From Raphanus sativus (Eukaryota; Streptophyta; Magnoliopsida; Brassicales; Brassicaceae), in assembly GCF_000801105.2 (NCBI RefSeq), contig NC_079517.1, forward strand, positions 20,469,579 through 20,533,578: a stretch of DNA of 64,000 bases, written 5' to 3'. A program made the position numbers and the translations under genes. Shown here in pieces: positions 44,550 through 55,299 of this stretch; the first letter of the stretch is position 1, and each line of letters opens with the position of its first letter. Below the pieces are notes generated by a model. That model searched no databases. It was not told the DNA's origin and worked only from the letters and a program-made list of their open reading frames with translations.

Positions 44550-45740
44550 ACATATCGATCAAGATGATACCGCTTGCCTAAATAAGTATTGATCGATACT
44601 AGTCAATAGTATTAATCGACATTCAATCCTTGTTTATATGCGAGAGCTGGAGCAGGAGCATAGGACTTAGTCATCTATTTTGACTCGTAGCAAGAGCTGA
44701 ATATCTTTGCATTAGAATTCTAGTTCTAGGATGGTTATTCACACATCCTTAGCATCTATAATACTGTAATGCTGATTGCCTTAAATCCTAGATCTAACTA
44801 TTTTCTCTTATATTCTCACAACCAATCAACCAAATGCTTTGCTTTTACTTTATAATTATTTGCCTAGCTTAATCATAACATTATTGAGTTTATTGTGAGT
44901 CCATGCTCCCTGTGTATTTGATCCCTAAGACCTTCTCCAATGGTGCTTCATTCTCTACTTTTTGCTTCATTTTGAAGAATGATTACTCCAATGGTACTTC
45001 ATTTGTTGCTTCAAAATGATAGTGTTGCTTCAAATTTGAAGATATACTGTTTATAGCTTCATTTTTTTTAAGATGAATTTTTTTAATTATAACTTGGTCT
45101 TTAAACTGTTACTTATTCCTATTTTGATAAAATAAATTATATACGTTGGTATCATCCAATTAATTTTGAAGTTTGTATTCTTATTTTCATCTAATTAGAT
45201 ATTAATATCGACGAACATGAATATATTCACTTTAAAGAACATTTAACTAATTTTAGAAGAATGTAAGATAAATAGGTATGTTTTCTTTTGTTTGGAACAT
45301 TTAGTTGATTACTTGCACGAAAATTATATATTTGATGTTTCTAATAAATTTAATGTTCTTTGTTTATTTGTTTATGTTTGTGTACTAATCTATAATATTT
45401 AATTTATATTAAGTAATGGTTGTGTTGGATTGTTGTTAAAACAAAATAGTTGGGTAAAATAGTTAACTTGAAAAGTTATAAGGTTGTATTAATAATTAAT
45501 GAAAAAATGAAGATATAATATAGTTTAGTGTGGATGAAATATATTTGGAATATTTTTTTGAAGAGAGAAAATGAAGCAAACCATTGGGAGAAATGTTGCT
45601 TTATTTTTTTCTTTATTTTGAAGAAAGTGAACTTTTGAAGATGAAAATGAAATCAACCATTATGGATGTTCGAAGTACTACAACTGAACCTCTTATTTGA
45701 GAGAGTAAAGTTGCTCATAGGATAATTTGACTGATATCAA
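44550..45740 (+). repeat. Athila/SID-type LTR relic, interrupted by a MITE
   Basis: The order of words matches the right half of the SID LTRs: 'tattgatcgatactag', 'gatctaacta', 'ttgcctagctt', 'gatccctaag', then after the interruption 'agtactacaactgaacctc' and 'taatttgactgatatca'. No internal region adjoins it, so it is a solo or truncated LTR. Confidence 0.6.
44936..45672. mobile_element. MITE-like insertion in the LTR relic
   Basis: It interrupts the LTR text between 'ccctaag' and 'agtactac'. Its ends are imperfectly inverted (ccttctccaatggtgcttca against a right end of caaccattatggatgttcg). No ORF. A three-base AAG duplication is possible. Confidence 0.5.
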
Positions 45741-45774
45741 AAATCACAAATACTATCTTGTTATTATTGATCAT

Positions 45775-46380
45775 TACACAAATTATACGTGGCTATTCCC
45801 TCTGAAGCAGAAATCTCAAGTAAAAGAAAAAAATCATCACATTTAAAAACTTGGTGGAAAACTACTTGCACAAAAAAATTGGTAGCTTATATTCGGATAA
45901 TGGAAGTGAATTGTGGCCTCACGACATTACTTTCAGTTGAATGGTATCTCTCACTTCACCTCACGACCTTACACTCTATAACACAATGGCATCTTAGAGA
46001 AAAAGCATCTCCATATAGTTGAACTGGTCTCACACTTCTGCCTCAAGCATCAGCTTTGAAACAATATTGGCAGCATTCATTTTCTGTTTCGTTATATCTG
46101 ATAAATCACTATCCAACTCCACTGCTCTTGGTGAAATCATCATTCTTCAAGCTCTTTGGAAGCTCACCAAATTACCAGAAATTATGCATCTTTGGTTGCG
46201 TGTACTACCTATGGCTTAATCTGTACACCAGAAACAAGCTGGAAGACATATCAATACGGTGTGTGTTCTTCAGTTACAATCCTACCCAAACTGCATACCT
46301 TTGCTATGATGTTGGCGATGATCAAATATACATCTCCAGACTTGTACAATTTGATTAAAGGGAGTTCCCGTTTTTGGAAT
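45775..46380 (+). pseudogene. Decayed copia integrase fragment
   Basis: In shifting frames one reads YTWLFPLKQKSQVKEKIITF, LYSDNGSEL (second catalytic Asp of integrase), then FGSSPNYQKLCIFGCVYYL and IRCVFFSYNPTQTAYLC, the usual text of a Ty1/copia integrase and its C-terminal extension. Several frameshifts and missing pieces. Plus strand. Confidence 0.75.
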
Positions 46381-48054
46381 TGAGGAAGAAATCGTCTGTA
46401 GCACTGCAGATGATGATGGTAATTGTCCCTTCTCAATCACCTCTCCATTCATCCCTTTTTTTTCTCCTAATCTGTTGAGATTAGAGTGTTTTTTTAGGGC
46501 TTTTATTGGGGCGTAGAACAGGCGCATCAAAGAGTTTTGCTGCCGTATCCGGAAGAAGGTGTGGACCATGTGTGGTTCTTTCGTATCAGGTTTTAAAATT
46601 TGGGTTATGTGGGTTGGAAAGGAGTACTTCTAATGTTACTAGAGGTTGAGGTTATCGTTCGGTGGACCGAGGGAGACAACAAGAAACTCGTTCAGAGGCG
46701 TTTGAAGATGTCAGGAGATGAAAAGCATAGTAAGCTAATATAAGGGTGGGTTCTTTTTTACTTTTTTCTTGTAATTGTAGATTTGTGTATTTTTGTAAGT
46801 TGCCCCAGTATGGGGTTTAATTGCCTCTTTGTAGGGTTCTTGTTGCTATAGATATCTTGTTCTTCCACCAACTTATGTAGTAAAACTTTGTATCATGTAT
46901 GGTTGGGCATTTTGGTTCGAGTAATTTGGATATCGAGTAGTTCGGATAGAAGGCTAGAGGATCTATTTACTTCTTTACTATTTTTCGGTTCAGATTCGGT
47001 TTTGAATCGCCTGATAGTTTTCAGTTAGATTTGGTTCAGATAGTAAAATTAGGAACCCGAATATATCCGAAAAATTGGTTGTTCTTTGGTTACCGTTCTG
47101 GTTTAGTTATTTCCGATAATTCAGGTTAAGTATCAGATATTTTGGATAAAAATATCAAAAAATTAGAATGGTTCAGATAACAAAAATTTGGATATTTTGG
47201 ATAAAAGTATTTGAATACTTTCGGTAGTTCGAATACTTTGTAATAGTCTAGTTTTTCAAATATTTTAAGATATTTTATTAGATTTTTAAATTATAAATAT
47301 ATATTTAGTTACGTTATATGTATTCATAATTAATATTTGTATACCTTTATATATCCATTTGGTTCTTGATTCGGTTAGTTCAGTTATTCCAAAAATATAA
47401 ATATAAAAACAATTCAAGAATTTGAGGATTTCATTCAATATTTTGGATATTTCTATTCAGTTCTAGTTAGAGCATTAATATCAGTGTCTCTTAGGACAAT
47501 TCTTAGGCGGTGGAGTCCAGGTGGAGCCCACAATTTTTTAAAATCCTTCACCTTTCTTCTCTTCCGCAAGAGACAACTCTTATACTGTTTGCGGGCCTCA
47601 CTAACACGTAGCGGCACACGATTGATTATCTTTTAATTTTTTTTTTAAATTGGACAAAAAAAAATTTTTTTTTTTATTTTTTTGTCTTTTTGGCAACGAA
47701 AAAAATTTAAGAAGCCTTTTTGGGTATGTGGGTTAATGGTGCTCTCAGTTTCTGGTTCTGGAAATTATCTGGCTTTCGAATAAATACTAAATAGTATCAG
47801 ATGAGAAGAAAGAGAAGAAGATAAAGAATATATTTTCTCGGCATTCCAGCTGAGCACGCGAATAGAAAGCTGATGATGTTCAATCAATGCTAAACCGAGT
47901 CCATACCGGAAATCAGATTCCCGGTCTAATCATATTAAAGATAAAACCCTACTCAAACAAGAAAATAATTTGAAACGGAGTTTCTTCTTCTCCGACAAAA
48001 CCAACCAGGTTTGAGGGTTTTGGTGATTTAAGGATAAGGAGCAAGTTTGGTGCA
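46381..48054. other. Intergenic upstream of the PPR gene
   Basis: A frame of about 50 codons near 46590-46742 (EVIVRWTEGDNKKLVQRRL) is polar and not recognised; it may be a gene fragment. 46900-47460 is full of 'ttcggat' words, a common Brassicaceae repeat. 47468-47748 has imperfect inverted ends (agagcattaatatcagtg against a right end of ggttaatggtgctctcag) and is probably a MITE. The promoter and 5' UTR of the PPR gene lie in the last few hundred bases. Confidence 0.45.
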
Positions 48055-50185
48055 ATGTCCGTCTTGCCTCTGGAACGACGAGTTGTAAAGTTGAACAAGC
48101 TTACGTCTTTATTACCCAAACCAATAGAAGCTCTTCCACGGGTTGATCACCTTTGTGCTCACTTAAAAGTATGTGCGAAATCAAGTTATCTGATGACTGG
48201 TGAATCGATTCACGCTCATTTGATCGTAAGGAACCAATCATATCGAGCTGAGGACGCATGGCAGATCACATCTCTGATCAACCTCTACATGAAATGCGGG
48301 AAAACTGTTCGTGCACACAAGATGTTCGATTCAATGCCTGATAGAAGTGTTGTTTCTTGGTGTTCGTTGATGAAAGGTTACCAAGATTCTGGGTTTGATT
48401 TCCAAGTTTTGAAGCTTTTCAAAAGTATGGTTTTTTTCTGGTGAACCGCAGCCTAATGAGTTTGTAGCCACCATAGTTTTTAAATCTTGTTCAAGCTCTG
48501 GGAGGATTGAAGAAGGTAAGCAGTGCCATGCATGTTTTCTTAAACATGGTTTGATGTCACATGAGTATGTACGAAACGCTCTTCTCTACATGTACTCTTC
48601 ATGTTCTGGAACAAGAGAGGCTATCAAGGTTTTGGACGATCTTCCGTCTTGTGATCTTCTTACTTTTAACTCGGCTCTTAGTAGATATTTGGAGTATGGT
48701 GCTTTACAAGAAGGGCTTGATGTTTTGAGAAGGATGGCTGAGGAAGATTTGGTGTGGGACGTCTTCTCCTGCATGTCTTCTTTAAAGCTTTGCTCCAGTC
48801 TCAGAGATTCGCAGTTGTCTCGGCAGATTCATAACCGAATGTTAAGGTTTGGTTTCGACTGTCATGATGATGTTAGAGGTGCACTCATTAACATGTACGG
48901 AAAATGTGGTAACCCTTTTTATGCTCACAGAGTTTACAATGGTACGAAAACTCGAAACATCGTCTTGAACACATCGATCATGGATGCTTACTTCCAGAAC
49001 AAGTCTTACGAGGAGGCTCTGAATCTGTTTGCAAAGATGGAAACCAAAGAGGTTCCACCCAACGAGTTCACCTTTGCTCTTTTGTTAAACTCAACCGCAG
49101 AGCTTTCTCTTCTAAGACAGGGAGATCTTCTACACGGCCTTGTCGTGAAATCTGGTTTTAGGAACCATGTAATGGTTGGCAATGCGTTAGTTAACATGTA
49201 CGCCAAAAGCGGCAGCATCGAGGATGCGTGGAAAGCTTTCTCAGGCATGGGTTATAGAGACATAGTTACCTGGAACACGATGATATGTGACTTCTCACAT
49301 CATGGACTAGGGAAGGAAGCGCTTGAAGCCTTTGAGGAAATGATGTCTGCGGGAGAGTTCCCTAACCGTATAACTTTCATCGGCGTGTTGCAAGCTTGTA
49401 GCCATATGGGTTTTGTGGAGCAAGGTCATTACTACTTTAACCACTTGATGAAGCAGTTTGGTGTTGAGCCTGATCTACAGCATTATACATGTGTTGTTGG
49501 ACTTTTGAGCAAGGCTGGATTGTTCGAAGACGCAGAGTATTTCATGAGAACAGCTCCTATAGGATGGGATGTTGTTGCATGGAGAGCTTTGCTAAACGCT
49601 TGCTACGTTCGCAGGAACTACAGTTTAGGAAAGAAGGTGGCGGAATACGCCATTGAGATGTATCCGAGCGATTCAGGGATCTATGTATTGTTGTCCAATA
49701 TCCATGCCAAGTCCAAGGAATGGGACGGTGTGGCTAGAGTGCGTTCTTTGATGAAGGGGAGGCGTGTTAAGAAGGAACCTGGAGTAAGCTGGATAGGTAT
49801 ACGAAACAAAACCCATGTATTTCTTTCAGAAGACAATCAACACGCCGAGATTGTCCCGATTTACGCAAAGGTGAAGGAAGTTTTGTCAAAGATCAGGCCG
49901 TTGGGGTATGCGTCTGATGTTGCTGGAGCGTACCATGATGTAGACGAAGAAGAGAGAGAGAATAACCTCTCTTATCATAGCGAGAAGCTAGCTGTGGCTT
50001 ACGGTCTGATGAAAACCCCTGAGAAGTCGCCGTTGTACGTGACTAAAAACGTGAGGATATGTGATGATTGTCACTCTGCAATCAAGCTTATCTCAAGGCT
50101 CTCAAACCGGTTAATAGTTGTCAGAGATTCCAACCGGTTCCATCATTTCCAAGATGGTCACTGTTCTTGTTGTGATTACTGGTGA
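48055..50185 (+). CDS. EMB2744: DYW-class pentatricopeptide repeat protein, EMB2744-like, with one apparent frameshift
   Basis: Intronless, as most PPR genes. From ATG at 48055 the frame runs to KSMVFFW and a TGA at 48442; a run of seven T (48429-48435) appears one T too long, since the next frame continues in register and stays open to 50185. Without that base the protein would be 709 residues, matching the roughly 710 I recall for At5g39680. PLS-type repeats fill residues about 35-520 (VSWCSLMKGYQDSGF, NALVNMYAKSGSIEDAWKAF, VTWNTMICDFSHHGLGKEAL). E and DYW parts follow, with HSEKLAVAYG, ICDDCHSAIK and the terminal CSCCDYW. DYW proteins act as cytidine deaminases in organelle RNA editing. 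Loss of EMB2744 is embryo-lethal in Arabidopsis by memory, so a sequencing error or a second copy elsewhere should be considered. Confidence 0.9.
48429..48435 (+). other. T7 homopolymer at the PPR frameshift
   Basis: One base more than the frame requires. Both flanks encode family-typical PPR sequence in different frames, so the change is a single indel here. Confidence 0.8.
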
Positions 50186-50514
50186 TGATTTAAACCCATC
50201 ATTTGCCGCCTCACAAGCTTTGATCATTGTAAGCATTTTCTTAATGTTCTCTAGTTATATCATTTTAGGTGTTAATAGTGTCTCAAAGTTCACACTATAG
50301 AAAGCTTTTTGTTTTGACAGATTTTTTTATGTAATTATTCATCATCTCATTGGTTTTGTTCTCTATAGGAGCTTTTGATATTGAAGTTGCATAGTTTTTC
50401 TACAAGAAGATACAGCAATATTAAGAGACACAGTCTCCAAGCTTAAACCAAAGCAAGAAAGAAAAGAAAAAAAAGTGCAGAAGTTGATAGATTCTTACTC
50501 CAGAAACTATGATT
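50186..50514. other. Short intergenic region between convergent PPR and CML genes
   Basis: Must contain both 3' UTRs. No other feature seen. Confidence 0.6.
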
Positions 50515-51078
50515 TCAGCAGAAGTTGTTCTCCATGAATTTCACAAATCCATGGAAATCAATTCTTCCATCCTTGTTTCCCTCGAATGATCTGATCATTC
50601 TCCTGCAGTTCTCAAGGTTAGATCCTTGCTTTAAACCAAGGATTGTCAAAATTCTCTGCAGATCTATGGGATCAAGAAAGCCATCTCTGTTTTCATCAAA
50701 GACATCAAAAGCTTGCTTCACTTCCTCCAAGCTCGGCTCTTTATCTTCAAACAGATTCGAAAGCTCCTTTGAACTGTAACGTTTCTGAAGTCCCTCTCTT
50801 TCTGGGTCGGTGAAAAGTCCTAAGCTTTGCATCACCATCTCTGCATCTTCTATGCAAAGACCATCATCATGTTTGATCAAACTCTGGACTTCGAGATCTT
50901 TGCTCTTCTTCTCGGAAACACACTGCGGGTGTTCAAGAAGAGGACAGAACCTGAACAAAATTATCTGAGTGAAAGAAAACCATCTGAAAAAAACGATGAG
51001 GAAAAAATCCACCAGACCAAACAAAGGGAAAGAAGAAGAAGAAGAGTGTTTGCATTGGGACAAGGAACTCTTTTCCAT
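50515..51078 (-). CDS. CML46: Calmodulin-like EF-hand protein, CML45/46-like
   Basis: Single exon. I start at the Met of MEKSSLSQCK (51078) because the Arabidopsis relatives begin this way; an in-frame Met 11 codons upstream (51111) is possible. 187 residues. A hydrophobic stretch (20-47, FGLVDFFLIVFFRWFSFTQI) may be a membrane anchor or signal. The first EF-hand loop, DENRDGFLDPID (128-139), is complete. The second, EGNKDGRIDFHG (166-177), has Glu in place of the first Asp and Gly at position 12, so calcium binding there is doubtful. It probably senses calcium in signalling. It faces the PPR gene tail to tail, as At5g39670 does with At5g39680 by memory. Confidence 0.88.
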   Translation of the reverse strand: MEKSSLSQCKHSSSSSFPLFGLVDFFLIVFFRWFSFTQIILFRFCPLLEHPQCVSEKKSKDLEVQSLIKHDDGLCIEDAEMVMQSLGLFTDPEREGLQKRYSSKELSNLFEDKEPSLEEVKQAFDVFDENRDGFLDPIDLQRILTILGLKQGSNLENCRRMIRSFEGNKDGRIDFHGFVKFMENNFC

Positions 51079-52204
51079 GGTTATAAGACAGTATAAGTGG
51101 TTTGCAGTCATTAACTTTTGTTAGATTTTAAAACTAAAAGACTAGCTAATGAATGAAGTAAATGTTGTGGAAGAGATGTGGGAGATATGAGTTTGTGTTA
51201 TAAGGTTATATATGTACATGATGAACGAGTCAATGTGGACATAGTTTTTGGTGGAGAGGCAAAAGTGAGGAAGTTGCAGTTGGAAGAACAGGCTAGGAAG
51301 GATAAGGAAAGACGAAACTTAATATAAGAAAGAAGAATAAAAAGTAAGTTAAGAGGAAATTTCTTGCACACCATTTCATGTGGTATACTAATTTTAGTAT
51401 TCTTCTATGAATTTAACTATATTTTTCTTTCTGGAAGAACTGTATTTTATACATATAAAGTAATGATTGTCAACAGAGATGTCACGTCTCGCTTCATCGT
51501 ATTCCTACCGTGCGATACATTTCAGTTTTCTTAAAAATACTTTTTCAGATATTTACAAATTTCCACGTTTGATTTTTCTTTTACGTTGTATGTATGGTTA
51601 TCATATCACGCAAATATACTATTATTTGCGAAGTAATTTTTTGCAATGGAGTTCTCATGTTAAAAGTTGGAGGGGTTAATATCAATACTACCTTTGATGA
51701 ATGATTATATAAAATATGTTACTATATAATTTTTAAGGGCCATATTAACAATATAATTTTATGTATTAGATATTATACACGAGAACAAATCAAAGTATCA
51801 GGTTTTTGGTTCTCCACATACGTTTTCAGATAATGTTTATACAACAAACTATAGTTTATCAAATATATTTTATTAGATATGATAAGCTATTGCTATTGTA
51901 GTTATCGTATATACCTTATACATGTAACTTTGCTTATGAAAACTAAAAACAGACTTCAACCTATAAGAAAACTTTGATAAATATTTCTATAAGTAATTAA
52001 ATTTATTTACTACATTAGATTATTAATTGTAACATAATAAAAATTTACCCAAAAACAGAAACGAGTATAAAACTTATTACATCAGAATATCGGATAATTC
52101 ATTAAAACTGATATAGTAAGGATGTATTTTAAATAAAAAGATAATTCCTATATATATTGTGTTATTATCCAAAAATATCTTTAATGTATTTAAAATAATT
52201 TACT

Positions 52205-52256
<52 letters not shown>

Positions 52257-53481
52257 ATCCAAAAAGAATATCATTGATTAATAAAAACGCAAAAAATTAG
52301 AAACAGAAAACGCATAATTAAAAATATTTATTATACATGAGAGTTTTCAAAAAAAAATATTAACACAGTAATGAACATATTAATATATATTGATGACTAA
52401 TTTTTTATATATAAATAATTTGATATACGGTACAAAAATTTTAAAAACATAAACAATAACTTATCAAAATAGTTTCTGAATTAGCAATACATGTATTGAT
52501 AAATCATTGTAAAACGATTATACATGTTGGAACAACACATTTGCGAATTTATTTTTCCCAACGGAGCTCTCACATTAAAAGTTAAAGCGGTTAATATCAT
52601 TTATACTTTTAATGAATAAAAGTTAAAATTATCCACATAATAAAAATAAATTTTAGTTTTCGTTAGATAATTTATTAAAATTCACAATAGTTAGAATTAT
52701 TGAAAATCGAAAATATATATTAACATAAAAATATATTCCTATATTATTGTGTTTTTATCTGAAAAAGATATTTTAATAAAAGAGCTAAAAGTTAAAAAAA
52801 AAACATAAAACATGTTTTAAAATAAATATATAATTCTTAAATATATCGTAGTGTAAATTTGCTTATATGTCATGCTTATTTTTCTTATTAGTCAAATTCT
52901 CCGTAAATGATTTTAGTAATTTATTTGATAATTTATCAGTATCATCTTGAAATTATTTTAGTGATTTATCTGATAATTTATTATTATCTCAAAATCAATA
53001 AATAAATTTAACGATAATATCTAATTTATATTTATAATATATTTAATTAAGTATTATATATGTATTTATTTTAATTTTAATTATATGGACAAAAAATTAT
53101 CTTATTGTAAACCAATAAAATTTTGTCATTATCTCAGTTTGTTTTAAAAAAGTTTTTCTTCCAAATTATCATTGAACTTTATTTTTTATTTATTTTGTTC
53201 TCATTTTGTGTGTTTTAGTTTTTTTGGTAATTTAATACATATTTCTGGTTCAAAATACAAAGTAGATTAAAAGAGACCGTAATTTCACATTCTTACTTTA
53301 TTCTATTGTGTGAAATTGATATGTAATTATGGTCTCATAGTTTTATAGTATTCATTTCTGTTAAGAAGAAGTAGACCCGAATAAAAATTAAGAAAACTAA
53401 AATGATTAAAAATATAAAAAATAAGTTGTCATGATATTTAAACCATAATATATATAATCATTACTATTAGTAAAAATTATT
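51079..53481. other. CML promoter, then AT-rich DNA probably of Helitron origin
   Basis: The first few hundred bases are the CML upstream region. From about 51500 the DNA is strongly AT-rich with no coding sequence. Two related sentences occur at 51630-51700 and 52545-52620 (tttttgcaatggagttctca and the variant atttttcccaacggagctct). A (TA)n run is at 52205-52251. The Helitron 3' end at 53484-53510 implies that part of this stretch is one. Confidence 0.5.
52205..52251. repeat. (TA)n microsatellite
   Basis: TA repeats with one TTT interruption. Confidence 0.9.
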
Positions 53482-53483
53482 AA

Positions 53484-53510
53484 GCCCGCAAGTGCGGGCA
53501 AAACACCTAG
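53484..53510 (+). mobile_element. Helitron 3' terminus
   Basis: A 7-bp hairpin GCCCGCA (53484-53490) and TGCGGGC (53493-53499), then eight bases and CTAG (53507-53510) followed by T. This is a Helitron end on the plus strand. The 5' start, to the left, was not located. Confidence 0.75.
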
Positions 53511-53913
53511 TTATACTAATAATTTGACAAACAAGACTGTTAAAATTTGATATCATCATTAATGTAGATATCAAAATATTTGGGAGAAAATGACTACTAG
53601 TATTATTTAGAAATCGATGTTCCTTTAAACATGGACTAGATTTTAAAATGTTTGATTCACCTGTGAACAGAGGAGTCATATGACCGGTAGGCATAAACTA
53701 CATTTTAAATGGCCTTTTAATGGAAACTGGCAAATATTTGGAGATCATAAATAAAATTTTATTCAACTACAGTTTGGGGGTTTTCCATTAGATGGTACAA
53801 ACAAACTCACTCTGCAATCCAAAAACTACTCTCTCACTATGTCAACCATTATATTTACAAAAGGAGTCACCTGCTTTTCTTGGGACACAAGACTGAACCC
53901 AAAAAAAATCAAA
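53511..53913. other. Intergenic, includes 3' region of the CDF2-like gene
   Basis: No feature recognised apart from the expected 3' UTR of the minus-strand CDF2-like gene near 53800-53913. Confidence 0.5.
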
Positions 53914-54993
53914 TCATCTGCTTAGTTTCATCTTCTTTCTATGAGCTTTCATGGAAGTTCGTGACCTAGAAAGAGCAGCCGGATTAGCTTGCGGTTCCGG
54001 TCGTCTTCCGGGAAGTTTTCCATTAGAAAGACTACTTTTTACTTGGTGTGATGACCTAAAAGCCCTGAAAGTGTCTGCCTTTTCGTCCTTCTTGATCCCT
54101 AGTGTTTCCCATATCGAACTTTTAGCAGCTTCCTCTGGATCATCGATCCTCAACGTCTTGGGAACCCAAAGGCATCTCCCGAATTTGCTTGTTGTCTCTC
54201 TGCCAAGTGACTTGGTTTCTGGTTCAGTAATGCTCTCGTCTCGTGAATGTTTACCAAGTGTTGGAGAATTTGGACAAGACCCACCAGGTGGTGAAGTGGG
54301 TTGTGGCATCCATGTGAAGCTGTTCAACTTCTCTGGTGACACCCCCGGGAAGCTCCAGTAAGCTGCCGGATGGTAAAACTGTAATACCGTCCACTAAAAC
54401 ACCGTTCCAAGCGTAGGGCCAAGTTGGTGGTGGTGGTGGTGGTCCAGCAAAGCATGGAACTTTTGGTAACGGGCTGATCGCTACAGTCTCCTTGTTTGAC
54501 GGGTTCGAACCTTCATTGGGTTCTTCTTGCAATCCAATTTGTGCATTCAGCATTGACTTTTCAGCAAGATTCAATCCTGAAGCCATGGATTCACAAAGGA
54601 CTGAATCAGAGCCAAAAGTTAGGAGATTAGGATCGGTTCTTGCCGCTGCCTTCTGCATATCTTCCGGAGTTGTTATGCTTACATGACGATTATAATGAGA
54701 AGCCAAGCTCTTGTTCTTGCGTCTCCCTGCACCAACAGGAACGTTCCTCATAGTTCCACCAGCTTTCCAATATCTCTGACATTTCTTGCAGAAATGGCGA
54801 GGCTGGTTAACGTTGTAGTTGTTGTAGTAACAGAACTTGGTCTCCATGCTGTTGCATCGAGGGCAAGGCAGAATCTTGTCGGGTTTCTTTAGCTTCCCTT
54901 CGTGAGAGCAAGTCTCGTTGTTCTGTGACGACTCTTCATCCGTCTTTGTTGTTTCAGTTTTCTCAGTAATACTCGATGCCATAGTAACATTAT

Positions 54994-55239
54994 TGTTGGA
55001 TAAGCTTCAAAGATAGCTTAGGAAACAAGTTATTCATAAAAGGAAGTTTGAATAACTAAAAAGGAAAAACTTGATTTAGATTTATGTTAAGTTTCTAGAT
55101 CACATTGTAATAGGTTAAGCTAAGACCCTATATATAGAGATCTATAATGTAAGATGATCTCAAGAAGTTAAGAGTTTAATAAAACGAAGAAACTGTTTTA
55201 TTAACAAGTTTTGCATATCACACATTCGATCCTTAGGCA
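54994..55239 (+). repeat. Copia 5' LTR
   Basis: TGTTGGATAAGC to CCTTAGGCA, 246 bp, with a TATA-like ctatatataga near 55130. No difference from the 3' copy was found by eye. Confidence 0.95.
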
Positions 55240-55247
55240 ACTTTATT

Positions 55248-55260
55248 TGGTATCAGAGCT
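55248..55260 (+). promoter_or_regulatory. Primer-binding site, initiator tRNA-Met type
   Basis: TGGTATCAGAGCT, eight bases after the LTR. Confidence 0.88.
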
Positions 55261-55299
55261 TAGGTTTTTGTGTGATTGTGAAATCGAGAAGCTGTATCC

